From: Desulfobacteraceae bacterium
GTDB taxonomy: Bacteria > Desulfobacterota > Desulfobacteria > Desulfobacterales > Desulfosarcinaceae
Length of the DNA: 19,158 nt
Direction: 5' to 3'
NCBI GenBank assembly: GCA_027025615.1
Contig: JALVQM010000082.1
Coordinates: 1 to 19,158, forward strand
Below, piece by piece: positions 7,050-15,383 of this stretch. How positions within the stretch are numbered: position 1 is the stretch's first letter; each line of letters starts with the position of its first letter. A program made the translations under genes and the position numbers. The notes beneath the pieces were generated by a model. That model was not told where the DNA came from and did not search any database. It saw only the letters and a program-made list of their open reading frames with translations.

Positions 7050-7495
7050 TACTTTTCTCCGATGGAAGCCATCATTTGCGCTTCGGCTACGATTTGTCCG
7101 TCTACCGTGGCGATACCGGCCATTTTGGCTGCGTTGGAACGAATTTTCAGCAACTCGACTTCAAGCAGCAACTGATCTCCAGGTATAACCGGTTTACGGA
7201 ATTTCACCTTGTCGATACCCATGAAATAAAAAACCAGTCTGCTTTGTTTTTCTTTAGGCAGGCTGGATGATGCCAGCACTCCACCGGCCTGGGCCATGGC
7301 TTCGATAATAAGTACTCCGGGCATAACCGGCAAGCCCGGGAAATGGCCCTGAAAAAAAGGCTCGTTGAAAGTAACATTTTTAAGAGCCTTGATTTTTTTT
7401 TCGGGTTCAATTGAAACAATTCGATCTACCAGTAAAAAAGGATATCTATGGGGCAGATGTTCCATGATTTTTTTTACATCTAGAATGGTCTCCAT
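7049..7495 (-). CDS. fabZ: 3-hydroxyacyl-ACP dehydratase FabZ
   Basis: A 148-residue hot-dog-fold dehydratase of type II fatty acid synthesis in the cytoplasm. It removes water from 3-hydroxyacyl-ACP, so it competes for the same substrate pool that LpxA and LpxD use. Seen: HRYPFLLVDR (16-25), the active-site FFQGHFPG with H51 (47-54), and MPGVLIIEAMAQ with E65 (58-69). The length is standard. The start is well supported by AGGAG about 5 bases before the ATG. It is 40 bp after lpxD and shares one base with the lpxA start. The lpxD-fabZ-lpxA order is widely conserved and lets the cell balance phospholipid and lipid A synthesis. Confidence 0.97.
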   Translation of the reverse strand: METILDVKKIMEHLPHRYPFLLVDRIVSIEPEKKIKALKNVTFNEPFFQGHFPGLPVMPGVLIIEAMAQAGGVLASSSLPKEKQSRLVFYFMGIDKVKFRKPVIPGDQLLLEVELLKIRSNAAKMAGIATVDGQIVAEAQMMASIGEK

Positions 7496-7535
7496 GGCCT
7501 CTCCTTTTATACCTAGATTATGAAATCAACCACTG

Positions 7536-8579
7536 TCAGGATTTGTTTTTGTCAAGTCGACATTCAAGTTTTCCAAGGCGTTTTTCTATTTTCCTTAATG
7601 TTTTCGCCATATCCGGTAGGCGTGGAATGATTTGCTGCACCCGCAACCATATCCGGTGGGCCATTGCGGCACTGCCTGAAACCACCTGCCCGGGTTCGAT
7701 GCTGTGGGCAACCCCAGACTGGGGGCCGACTATGGCTTTGTCTCCGATTGTAATATGGCCGCTGACACCGACTTGCCCGGCCAGGATGACATTTTTACCG
7801 ATGGTTGTACTGCCTGCAATTCCCACTTGGGCCACCAACAAGGTGTTGGCCCCGACGATAACGTTATGAGCCACATGAACTAGATTGTCGGTTTTGACTC
7901 CAGACTGGATCCATGTTTTACCGAAAGTCGCCCGGTCAATGGTGTTGTTGGCCCCGATTTCGACGTCATCGTCGATTTGAACTATACCGGTTTGGGGCAT
8001 CTTGAAATATTTCTCGTTATCAGGGACAAATCCAAAACCGTCACTGCCTATAACCGTGCCGGAATGAATTGTAACCCGGTCGCCGATCCGGCAGCCGTCA
8101 AGGATGGTGACGTTGGGATGTATGAACACATCATTACCAATTAAGACGTTGTCTCCTATCACTGTGTTTGGCAAAAGGCTTACCCGGTCGCCAAGGATCA
8201 CCCCGGATCCGATTACGACACCGGCTGAGATTGAAACGTTTTCTCCATGGCGCAGGTCTTCACTGACGATTGCACCCGGATCAATACCGCCAGCCTGTTT
8301 TTTCGCCGGGACAAGCTTGGCCAAGGTTTTTGCAAAAGCCAGCCGCGGATTAGCAACCCTGATCATGGTCAGTGAGCCTGAAGGCGGAGTGTCTTCAGGA
8401 ACAAGGATACAACCGGCCGATGTATCGGGCAGGGCATTCAAGCTCGCCTGGTTATCTGCAAAGGTGATTTGGTTAGGTCCGGCCTGTGCCATTGAATTGG
8501 CACCTGATATTTTACGTTCAGGATCACCAATTATCTCCCCAGAGACAATTTCGGCGATTTCTTTGACTGTCCATTCCAT
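7536..8579 (-). CDS. lpxD: UDP-3-O-(3-hydroxyacyl)glucosamine N-acyltransferase LpxD
   Basis: A 347-residue enzyme (E. coli 341) that adds the N-linked 3-hydroxyacyl chain to UDP-3-O-acylglucosamine after LpxC deacetylation. Seen: an N-terminal uridine-binding domain (1-95) opening with TVKEIAEIVSGEIIGDP, a long left-handed beta-helix of hexapeptide repeats (about 100-300), SDGFGF (179-184), NNTIDRATFG (211-220), and VHVAHNVIVG (234-243) with catalytic H238 (H239 in E. coli). The C-terminus (about 318-347) is a charged, probably helical tail rich in Lys and Leu. It begins 3 bp after the ompH stop and is 40 bp from fabZ. LpxC, which makes its substrate, is not encoded in the window. Confidence 0.97.
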   Translation of the reverse strand: MEWTVKEIAEIVSGEIIGDPERKISGANSMAQAGPNQITFADNQASLNALPDTSAGCILVPEDTPPSGSLTMIRVANPRLAFAKTLAKLVPAKKQAGGIDPGAIVSEDLRHGENVSISAGVVIGSGVILGDRVSLLPNTVIGDNVLIGNDVFIHPNVTILDGCRIGDRVTIHSGTVIGSDGFGFVPDNEKYFKMPQTGIVQIDDDVEIGANNTIDRATFGKTWIQSGVKTDNLVHVAHNVIVGANTLLVAQVGIAGSTTIGKNVILAGQVGVSGHITIGDKAIVGPQSGVAHSIEPGQVVSGSAAMAHRIWLRVQQIIPRLPDMAKTLRKIEKRLGKLECRLDKNKS

Positions 8580-8582
8580 CAG

Positions 8583-9137
8583 TTACTTGTTCGCCTTTTT
8601 CTTGTTGTTTTGCTTATAGCGCTCATTGTAAATTTGAATTACTCTGTCAGTCAGGTTAACCGACTGAGGTGCGTAAACCACGCCAATTTTCTCAATGATC
8701 AATAAATAGCCTTCCTTTTTGCCTATTTCTTCCACAATATCCAATACTTGACGCCTGATACGGTTAATCAGCCGTTTTTGTAATTGCTGGATTTCTTTTT
8801 CATATTTTTGTTTCAATGATTTCAGGTCATTAATTTTAATCCTAAATTCACGTTCTTTTTCTTCACGCTTTTCACGGCTCATCACCATGGATTCGCGCTC
8901 GAGCTGTTTTTTCAGTGCTTCGATCTGGCTTCCCTTGAACTTCAGATCCTGTTCCATCCTGCGTCCCTGAGTGTTTATCTCTTGCTTTATGTTTTTTCCA
9001 GCTTCAGATTTTTCAAAAATTTTTTGAAAATCAATAACTCCGATTTTAGCTACATCCGCAGCTGATGCCTGGCCGGTCAATCCAAACATCATAAGGGTCA
9101 ACATTCCAATACAAACAATCAATTTATGATTATGCAT
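8583..9137 (-). CDS. ompH: OmpH/Skp family periplasmic chaperone
   Basis: A 184-residue secreted protein. Residues 1-26 form a signal peptide (basic HNHK start, hydrophobic core, cleavage expected after ASA). The mature part opens with KIGVIDFQKIFEKSEAGKN, the conserved N-terminal strand and helix of Skp/OmpH. It continues as a highly charged coiled coil (about 45-130, heptad-like Glu/Lys/Leu) and returns to a beta-strand segment near LLIIEKIGVVYA (144-155). Skp trimers hold unfolded outer-membrane proteins in the periplasm for the BAM complex. It follows bamA by 100 bp and precedes lpxD by 3 bp, the common bamA-skp-lpxD arrangement. The C-terminal tail NNKKKANK is unusually basic. The start is fixed by a strong GGGAGG upstream. 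Confidence 0.93.
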   Translation of the reverse strand: MHNHKLIVCIGMLTLMMFGLTGQASAADVAKIGVIDFQKIFEKSEAGKNIKQEINTQGRRMEQDLKFKGSQIEALKKQLERESMVMSREKREEKEREFRIKINDLKSLKQKYEKEIQQLQKRLINRIRRQVLDIVEEIGKKEGYLLIIEKIGVVYAPQSVNLTDRVIQIYNERYKQNNKKKANK

Positions 9138-9151
9138 AATACCTCCCTGAT
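9138..9151 (-). promoter_or_regulatory. Strong ribosome-binding site of ompH
   Basis: On the minus strand GGGAGG lies about 4 bases before the ompH ATG, the best Shine-Dalgarno match in the run. It stands in the 100-bp bamA-ompH gap, where no convincing promoter or terminator was seen. It would allow ompH to be translated independently of bamA and at a high rate. Confidence 0.7.
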
Positions 9152-9237
9152 TTAAGCAAAAGCACCAAGTTTACACTGAGTTGGCAAAAGTTACGGTTTT
9201 GATGCAGATAATTGGGCAACCGGTGTTGACCAGCCTT

Positions 9238-11883
9238 TTAAAATGCCCCTCCAATGGCAAACTCCCAGCGGGCACTGGAACTTTCTCCTTCCCGGGGATC
9301 CAAAATATGTCCCGCCTCGAGACGAATCGGTCCTACCGGCGATAACCATCTGATACCATAGCCGGCACTGTGTCGTAACTCACCAAAGTCTATATTTGAT
9401 CCGTATACATTGCCCGAGTCGTAGAATACAACCCCCATGAAACCGTTTTCTTCGGAAATGGGAAAGATAAGTTCAAGGTTGAACTGGACCATTTTGTTGC
9501 CGCCAATTTTTGTCTCAACCCCTTCGGAATTGATTTCTGTAAGGTGGATGTCCCGGTAATCGAAGCCTCGAACTGAATTTATACCTCCTAAATAAAATTT
9601 TTCATAATCGGGCAGGAGTTTGTCACTGTTCTCATAAACCATGCCACCTTTTCCATGGATAAAGCCGGTCAATTTTTTAAAGACCGGAAAGTACCAGCCG
9701 GTTTCAGCCAGATATTTGGTAAAGCCGATATCACCACCCAGCCCGGCATATTCAACTGACAGACTATGATATGAACCTTCGGACGGGTTAAATATCCTGT
9801 TGCGTGAATCGTATTTTATCGAAAGTCGGGCAGCGCTGGTTGCGTTTGTCCCATCGAGCTCCTTGATCTGGTCACTTGCATTGTCCTCGACGTTGGTTAC
9901 CTCGCTCAGGTCATACCTGTATCCCCAGTAAATCCGCGTGTAATCAAATATCGGATAGCTGAACCGCAATCCTCCGCCCCGGCTGGTAAGATCATATTCA
10001 TCGTAGTCTTTTTCCTGATTGTATAAGTCAATACCAGCCATAAGAGGTATATCAAACAACCAGGGCTCTGTAAAACTGAGGGTGAAACGAGTAGTTTGAG
10101 CCCCGAAATCTCCCTTGAACTGTAGCTTTTGGCCACGGCCTAGAAAATTACGCTGGGTTATGGAGCCTGTGAAAAACACCTCCTCAACAGTGCTGTATCC
10201 TGCTCCGAAGGTAAAAGTGCCGGTTGGTTTCTCAGTTACCGCTATTTTAACTTTCATTTGGTTTTCGGCGCTACCCTTAATCGTGTCAACCTTGATATCT
10301 TTAAAGAAATCCAGGCGATACAGGTTGCGAATACTGCGCTTTAACTTGCTGCCGTTGTAAAGTTCTTGCTCATGAATCTTGAGTTCACGCCTGATAACCT
10401 TGTCCCTTGTTTTTGTGTTGCCCTCGATGACTATATCTTCAAAATACACCAGCTGCTTCTTGGAAATATGGTAGACTATGTCCACAAGGGCCTGGGCCTT
10501 GTTTTCCCTGGTTTCAGGGGTGATATCGGCATAGGCATAGCCCGCATCGGCATACTTGTCGGACAGCATCAAAACATCACCCCGGATTACTTCCCGGCTA
10601 TAGAATGTTTGTTGGGTTATTTTTAATTGGCTGAGCAGGACAGCCCGGGGTTCGATGAGATCTCCTTCCAAATCTACCTTGCCAATCCGGAATCTTCGAC
10701 CTTCCTGGATTTTAATGGTAATTTTAATCCAATCGTCTCCATACTCAATTTGTGGTTCACCAACCTTTGCATCGATGTATCCATGATTATGATAGAAGGC
10801 CGCCAATCGGGAGACATCCTCCGCCAGGTCGTCCTTATTCAAATCTCCTGATGACGTCAGCCATGAAAAAAAACCTTTTTCAGAAGTTTTGATTATATCC
10901 TTTAATTCATCATCTTTGAAAGCCGTGTTGCCTTCAAAACGTATTTCCTTAATAAGCAGCTTTGGCCCTTCATTAATAACAAAGGTTAAATCCACCTGGT
11001 TTTTGCCGCAGCGTTTAATTTCATAATTGACTTTTACACGGTGATAATTTTTTTCGCGGTAAAGCGACTCTATCTGTTCAATATTTTTTTTGACCTTGAA
11101 AATATTGAGGATGGTACCGGTGCTGAGGGTGAGGTTTTCGCGTATTTTATCTTCCGAGATAAACTTTTCACCCTTGATGATAATTTTACGAACAGTTGGT
11201 TTTTCGGTAACTTTGAAAGTCACCTGTTTGCCCCTGGGGCCGTCTTCAACTAGAATTGCAATGTCGTCGAAATATCCCAGGCTGTAAATTGCCTTAAGAT
11301 CTTTCGACAATGAGGTTGGGTTGTAAATATCCCCCGGTTTGGTTTCTACAACCCGTAGAATTGCATCTGATTCTATCAGTTTGTTTCCAGTAACTGTTAC
11401 TGCTGCTACTTTTCTTTGGGCCAGTAATATGTCAGCTATCTGTTCAGAAATCCTGGATACTGCCGTTGAAAGATCTGCCAGGTTATGGCCTTCTGCATAA
11501 AGATTGTGGACATCGGTTGGGTTGTTTTCGGAAACCAAGTGGGCATCCAGGCTGTAGCTTTGACCAATTATGGTCAAACTGCCCCATGCAATAGCGTCGG
11601 CACCATTTTCCCTGGCCAGAGACAGATATCTTTCGACCGTCGGGGAAGTATTTAAATCCGGCAAGCCGGACCGGTGGGCCAGGATTACCATGGCGCCCTG
11701 TTTTTTCAGCTTTTCCGCAACCAGGGATGGTATTTGTTGACCTAGATGTTCATGACCTGCCGGTGCATTGACGCTGAAGGGCAACAGCATAAGCTTGGAG
11801 GCAAACGCGTTGTAGCCCGGGAAAAGGATAACCGAGATAGTGAGCAGCAGGAAAATGAGCTTTGAAACCAACTTGCGCTTCAT
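9238..11883 (-). CDS. bamA: Outer membrane protein assembly factor BamA with an extra N-terminal TolB-N-like domain
   Basis: An 881-residue Omp85 protein (E. coli BamA is 810), the central subunit that folds beta-barrel proteins into the outer membrane. Order: signal peptide 1-29, an additional alpha/beta domain about 30-157, five POTRA domains (about 158-229, 230-309, 310-398, 399-479, 480-553), and a 16-strand barrel 555-881. The barrel has RNFLGRG (578-584), the L6 motif VRGF (771-774) and a C-terminal Phe beta-signal. The extra domain opens with KLMLLPFSV, has a helix ending near residue 62, and contains ARENGADAIAWGSLT (90-104), the pattern of TolB-N/FlgO-type folds. The start at 11883 was chosen over a frame extension to 11931 because AAAGG stands 7 bases before it and a signal peptide follows at once. 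It begins 10 bp after lolD. Confidence 0.95.
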   Translation of the reverse strand: MKRKLVSKLIFLLLTISVILFPGYNAFASKLMLLPFSVNAPAGHEHLGQQIPSLVAEKLKKQGAMVILAHRSGLPDLNTSPTVERYLSLARENGADAIAWGSLTIIGQSYSLDAHLVSENNPTDVHNLYAEGHNLADLSTAVSRISEQIADILLAQRKVAAVTVTGNKLIESDAILRVVETKPGDIYNPTSLSKDLKAIYSLGYFDDIAILVEDGPRGKQVTFKVTEKPTVRKIIIKGEKFISEDKIRENLTLSTGTILNIFKVKKNIEQIESLYREKNYHRVKVNYEIKRCGKNQVDLTFVINEGPKLLIKEIRFEGNTAFKDDELKDIIKTSEKGFFSWLTSSGDLNKDDLAEDVSRLAAFYHNHGYIDAKVGEPQIEYGDDWIKITIKIQEGRRFRIGKVDLEGDLIEPRAVLLSQLKITQQTFYSREVIRGDVLMLSDKYADAGYAYADITPETRENKAQALVDIVYHISKKQLVYFEDIVIEGNTKTRDKVIRRELKIHEQELYNGSKLKRSIRNLYRLDFFKDIKVDTIKGSAENQMKVKIAVTEKPTGTFTFGAGYSTVEEVFFTGSITQRNFLGRGQKLQFKGDFGAQTTRFTLSFTEPWLFDIPLMAGIDLYNQEKDYDEYDLTSRGGGLRFSYPIFDYTRIYWGYRYDLSEVTNVEDNASDQIKELDGTNATSAARLSIKYDSRNRIFNPSEGSYHSLSVEYAGLGGDIGFTKYLAETGWYFPVFKKLTGFIHGKGGMVYENSDKLLPDYEKFYLGGINSVRGFDYRDIHLTEINSEGVETKIGGNKMVQFNLELIFPISEENGFMGVVFYDSGNVYGSNIDFGELRHSAGYGIRWLSPVGPIRLEAGHILDPREGESSSARWEFAIGGAF

Positions 11884-11896
11884 CAAAAAACCTTTA
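11884..11896 (-). promoter_or_regulatory. Ribosome-binding site deciding the bamA start
   Basis: AAAGG on the minus strand lies 7 bases before the ATG at 11883-11881 and directly after the lolD stop. It supports this ATG, which begins a signal peptide, against an in-frame start 48 bases further upstream that would add 16 residues including NWWQPTPNKG and bury the signal sequence. Confidence 0.7.
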
Positions 11897-12616
11897 TTTG
11901 GCGTCGGCTGCCACCAATTGTCCTTCAACAATTGTAACTCTGCGATCCAGCATGGATGCCAGTTCCAAGTTATGGGTTACAACCACCAAGCTCATACCGA
12001 AGTCCTGGTTTAGTTCCAATAATAATTGGTGAATATGGTCACTGTTTTTACTATCCAGGTTACCTGTTGGTTCATCGGCCAATAAAAGGCTGGGTCGTTG
12101 AATCAAGGCCCGGGCAAGGGCAACCCTTTGCTGTTCGCCCCCTGACAACCGGTTTATTCGGCGATCGTGCTTGTCAGCCACCCCAACCCTTTCAAGCATA
12201 GCCATAGCCGCCTGGCGGGCGCGTTTCTTTTCAATCCCGGCAATCAGCGCCGGCATCATTGTGTTTTCCAGGGCTGTAAACTCGGAAAGCAGGTGGTGAA
12301 ATTGGAATACAAACCCCATGGTTCTGTTGCGAAAGCGGGCCAACTTCTTTTCTTCGTAAGTTGACAGGTCTTCTCCCATGCAAATTAATTTGCCCTGATC
12401 AGGTTTTTCCAATGTGCCAAGAATGTGGAGCAGAGTCGACTTGCCTATACCAGATGCTCCTACGACTGCCAGGGTTTCTCCCCTTTGGATGGTCAGGTTA
12501 ACGTTGCGTAAAACTTCGATTCGTGTGTCATCGTAAGCAAAGCTTTTTTTAATACCTACTGCTTCCAGTAAAGCTGTAGCGGAATTGTCAGCTGCCGGTT
12601 TTGCACTGTCAACCAT
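11894..12616 (-). CDS. lolD: Lipoprotein-releasing ABC transporter ATPase LolD
   Basis: A 240-residue ABC ATPase that powers release of outer-membrane lipoproteins from the inner membrane to the carrier LolA. Seen: Walker A GASGIGKST (53-61), the Q-loop with the LolD-type stretch FQFHHLLSEFTALEN (104-118), signature LSGGEQQR (157-164), Walker B LLLADEP (177-183), D-loop GNLD and switch H215. The HHLLSEFTALEN segment is what separates LolD from MacB or FtsE ATPases. The start overlaps the permease gene by 8 bp, so ATPase and membrane subunit are probably coupled. About 15 residues precede the conserved LLEAVGIKKSF opening, so a later start cannot be excluded. Confidence 0.95.
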   Translation of the reverse strand: MVDSAKPAADNSATALLEAVGIKKSFAYDDTRIEVLRNVNLTIQRGETLAVVGASGIGKSTLLHILGTLEKPDQGKLICMGEDLSTYEEKKLARFRNRTMGFVFQFHHLLSEFTALENTMMPALIAGIEKKRARQAAMAMLERVGVADKHDRRINRLSGGEQQRVALARALIQRPSLLLADEPTGNLDSKNSDHIHQLLLELNQDFGMSLVVVTHNLELASMLDRRVTIVEGQLVAADAK

Positions 12617-13838
12617 TGCGGATGGCCTCCACCGGATCTAAACAGGTTGCCCTCATGGCCGGATACAGGGCGGCCGCCAGGCAGATTAAAAGGGCAGCGG
12701 CTGCAACGGCTGCAACGTCGGCGGTGCGTACATTTACCGGAAAGGCCGAGATATAAAATACATCACTGGGCAGCCGGATTATGTGGAGCTTTTCCTGTAA
12801 ATAGCACAAACCAAGACCGCCCATGGTTCCAGCCAATGTACCTACGGCTCCGACTGCCAGCCCCATGAAAAGGAATATGCTGCGAATGTGTTTGGCGGTG
12901 GCTCCCATGGCTTTAAGCACGGCGATGTCTTTTTCTTTTTCGGCAACCAGGATCATCAGGCCGCTGAATATGTTTACCGTGGCTACAAGTACGGTCAGAG
13001 CAAGGACAATAAACATGGTAGTTTTTTCCAACTGCATGGCAGAGAATAAATTTTTATTTCGTTCCATCCAGCTGAGGCTGTTGAAGCCGGGACCAAGAAT
13101 ATTTTCAATTCTGTGGCTTATTTTTTGGGCTCCAAAGACCTGTTTGGTCATTACCTCAAAAGCGGTAACCTGGTTTGGCCTGCGCATCAGATGTTGCACG
13201 TCTTCCAGGCGACCAAAGGCCAGGCTGCCGTCATAGAGCCAGACACCGGTTTCAAAAACCGCAGTAACTATAAATTGTTTCATGACCGGCAGAAATCCAC
13301 CTGGTGCAATAATACCTTTAGGTGCTATGACCTGAACTGTACCGCCGGGACTTACTCCAAGCCTGCTGGCAAGCGCTCTGCCCAAGACCAGGGGAGCTGG
13401 TGAAGATCTGGCAGGTTTTTCAAAAGAAGAATCAGTAAACAATGTTTTTAGACCTGCAATGTTAAGGGCCCGGCTGGCTTTCTGGGCATTGATTCCCTTC
13501 AGGGTTACACCGGCGGATCTTGAATCCTTTTGAATCATAACCTCTGTTTTGAATACGGGCCATGAAGAGGTTACACCTTCGATCCTGTTGATTCGACTCA
13601 CTATTTCAGCTTTGGCGATCAAGGATTTGCCTTTTGGGGTCACAACCACATGTGGTTCAATGGAAAGGATACGCATTTTTAAGTCTGATTCAAAACCTTC
13701 CATTACCGCAATGACTACTATCAGAGCCGTCACCCCGATGGCTACTCCTGCCGTAGCCAGGATGGATATCAAGGCAATGAAGGCGTGCTTGGGTCTTGAT
13801 TTCAAATACCTGGCGGTTATGAATAATTCAAAGCGCAT
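12609..13838 (-). CDS. lolC: Lipoprotein-releasing transporter permease, LolC/LolE (LolF-like) family
   Basis: A 409-residue inner-membrane protein with the LolC/E layout: TM1 about 20-46, a large periplasmic domain 47-271, then TM2 272-298, TM3 318-344 and TM4 372-393 in an FtsX domain. Seen: FITARYLKSRPKHAFI (6-21), the conserved N-terminal stretch, and EKEKDIAVLKAMGAT (300-314), the cytoplasmic coupling element that meets LolD. A segment at 171-189 (APKG...PGGFLPVMKQF) lies where LolC has its LolA-binding Hook. Only one permease gene accompanies lolD, so it may act as a homodimer (LolF-like); a second paralogue could exist elsewhere. It lies 45 bp after lysS. Confidence 0.92.
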   Translation of the reverse strand: MRFELFITARYLKSRPKHAFIALISILATAGVAIGVTALIVVIAVMEGFESDLKMRILSIEPHVVVTPKGKSLIAKAEIVSRINRIEGVTSSWPVFKTEVMIQKDSRSAGVTLKGINAQKASRALNIAGLKTLFTDSSFEKPARSSPAPLVLGRALASRLGVSPGGTVQVIAPKGIIAPGGFLPVMKQFIVTAVFETGVWLYDGSLAFGRLEDVQHLMRRPNQVTAFEVMTKQVFGAQKISHRIENILGPGFNSLSWMERNKNLFSAMQLEKTTMFIVLALTVLVATVNIFSGLMILVAEKEKDIAVLKAMGATAKHIRSIFLFMGLAVGAVGTLAGTMGGLGLCYLQEKLHIIRLPSDVFYISAFPVNVRTADVAAVAAAALLICLAAALYPAMRATCLDPVEAIRNG

Positions 13839-13883
13839 GTATTTGCCACTGAAAAGACCTGTAAGCAGGAATCAACCGGCCCG

Positions 13884-15371
13884 CTATGATTGACTTTTTG
13901 GCTTCATATGCGGAAAAAGAATTACTTCGCGGATTGAGGCCGCATCAGTCAACAGCATTACCAGACGGTCGACACCTATCCCTTCTCCTGCAGTTGGAGG
14001 CATGCCGTATTCCAGTGCCTCTATGTAATCCTCGTCCATGTAGTGCGCCTCTTGATCACCGGCATTGCGATCCTCCACTTGTTGGAGAAATCTCTGACGT
14101 TGATCTGCGGGATCGTTCAACTCGGAAAATCCGTTGGCTATTTCCCTGCCGGCAATAAACAGTTCAAACCGTTCCGTCAGTTCTGGTTGCTTGTCGTTCC
14201 GGCGGGAAAGGGGCGACACTTCTACTGGATACCCGGTAACAAAGGTTGGTTGAATCAACCGGGGTTCCACCAGGGTATCGAATATTTTTGTGATTATTTT
14301 GCCGATTCTCTTGGTTTTTGTCAGTTTTACATTTTTTTCAGCCGCGAAATCGATTAAAGCCTGTTTGTCGTTCAGCAGGGCAAGGTCCAGGCCTGCCATT
14401 TTTTCAAGAGCTTCCAGCAATGGCAAGCGTTGCCAGGGACCGGCAAGGTTTATAGCCTGGCCCTGATATTCAATTTGGGTCGAACCCAGGACCTGCCGGG
14501 CAACCTGGCTGAAAAGTTTTTCGGTGATATCCATCAGGTCTATGTAAGTCGCGTAAGCCTGATAAAATTCAAGCATGGTGAATTCCGGGTTGTGCTGGGT
14601 AGAAACACCTTCATTGCGAAAGTTGCGGTTTATTTCAAACACTCTTTCGAAACCACCTACTACCAAACGTTTGAGATATAGCTCAGGAGCGATTCGTAAA
14701 AAAAGGTCCATATCCAAGGCATTATGATGGGTCTTAAATGGAGTTGCCTCGGCTCCTCCAGGGATGGGTTGCATCATGGGGGTTTCAACTTCAATGAAGT
14801 CTTTTTCCAGAAAAAATTCGCGGATAGCCTGCACAATCCGGCTGCGGGTGCGAAAGATGTCACGCACCTCGGCATTCATTATTAAATCAACATAGCGTTG
14901 GCGGTAGCGTTTTTCAGGATCTTTGAGGCCGTGAAATTTTTCCGGCAAAGGCCGTACTGCCTTGCTGAGCAGGCGCAACGAGTCAACCAACAAGGTCCAC
15001 TCGCCGGTTTTGGTTTTGAAGATACTTCCTTCAAGACCAACGAAGTCCCCTATATCGAGCTGTTTAAACAGAGTATAAGTCTCAGCACCGACTTTATCCC
15101 TCCGGATGTAGGCCTGCATTTGTCCGGTACGGTCCCTGAACCTGATAAAGGCCGATTTACCGAATTTGTTGATAGCCATCATCCTGCCCGCGGTCGCATA
15201 AACAGGACCGTTCTCAACAGGTGGCTCTTTATCCAGGGTGGCGGCGATATCCAGTATCTGTGCCACTGTATTGGTAACCCTGAAATCGTTGGGGTAAGGG
15301 TTGATACCGTTTTTTCGCAGTTGTTCAACTTTCGAACGGCGTTTGGTTATGATATCGGTCGTTTTTTCCAT
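13884..15371 (-). CDS. lysS: Lysyl-tRNA synthetase, class II
   Basis: A 495-residue class II synthetase (E. coli LysS 505) that charges tRNA-Lys in the cytoplasm. Order: N-terminal helix RRSKVEQLRKNGINPYP (11-27), OB-fold anticodon-binding domain (about 58-140, with AGRMMAINKFGKSAF), then the catalytic core with RYRQRYVDLI (155-164), motif 2 around FEINRNFRNEGVSTQHNPEF (245-264) and motif 3 GEGIGVDRLVMLL near the end. The frame remains open upstream to 15467 (TTG, with an internal ATG at 15428), but those residues show no LysRS similarity and the region folds as RNA, so the ATG at 15371 is preferred although its ribosome-binding site is weak. It is the first gene of the minus-strand run; the lysS-lolC linkage is familiar in Desulfobacterota. 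Confidence 0.95.
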   Translation of the reverse strand: MEKTTDIITKRRSKVEQLRKNGINPYPNDFRVTNTVAQILDIAATLDKEPPVENGPVYATAGRMMAINKFGKSAFIRFRDRTGQMQAYIRRDKVGAETYTLFKQLDIGDFVGLEGSIFKTKTGEWTLLVDSLRLLSKAVRPLPEKFHGLKDPEKRYRQRYVDLIMNAEVRDIFRTRSRIVQAIREFFLEKDFIEVETPMMQPIPGGAEATPFKTHHNALDMDLFLRIAPELYLKRLVVGGFERVFEINRNFRNEGVSTQHNPEFTMLEFYQAYATYIDLMDITEKLFSQVARQVLGSTQIEYQGQAINLAGPWQRLPLLEALEKMAGLDLALLNDKQALIDFAAEKNVKLTKTKRIGKIITKIFDTLVEPRLIQPTFVTGYPVEVSPLSRRNDKQPELTERFELFIAGREIANGFSELNDPADQRQRFLQQVEDRNAGDQEAHYMDEDYIEALEYGMPPTAGEGIGVDRLVMLLTDAASIREVILFPHMKPKSQS

Positions 15372-15383
15372 CAAATATCCATC

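Noticed and set aside
6500..8400. Periodic sequence suggestive of repeats
   Set aside because: The periodicity reflects hexapeptide repeats of LpxA and LpxD beta-helices at protein level; no near-identical DNA repeats or CRISPR-like spacing were seen.
8104..8619. A 171-codon plus-strand open frame
   Set aside because: It is antisense to lpxD; the Pro/Ser/Thr-rich repetitive look comes from reading the hexapeptide repeats backwards.
9138..9237. Possible internal promoter or terminator in the bamA-ompH gap
   Set aside because: I found only partial -10-like matches without a -35 at proper spacing, and no GC-rich stem followed by T residues.
11884..11931. 16-codon upstream extension of bamA
   Set aside because: It would overlap lolD by 38 bp and place a non-signal sequence before the signal peptide; the ATG at 11883 has a proper ribosome-binding site.
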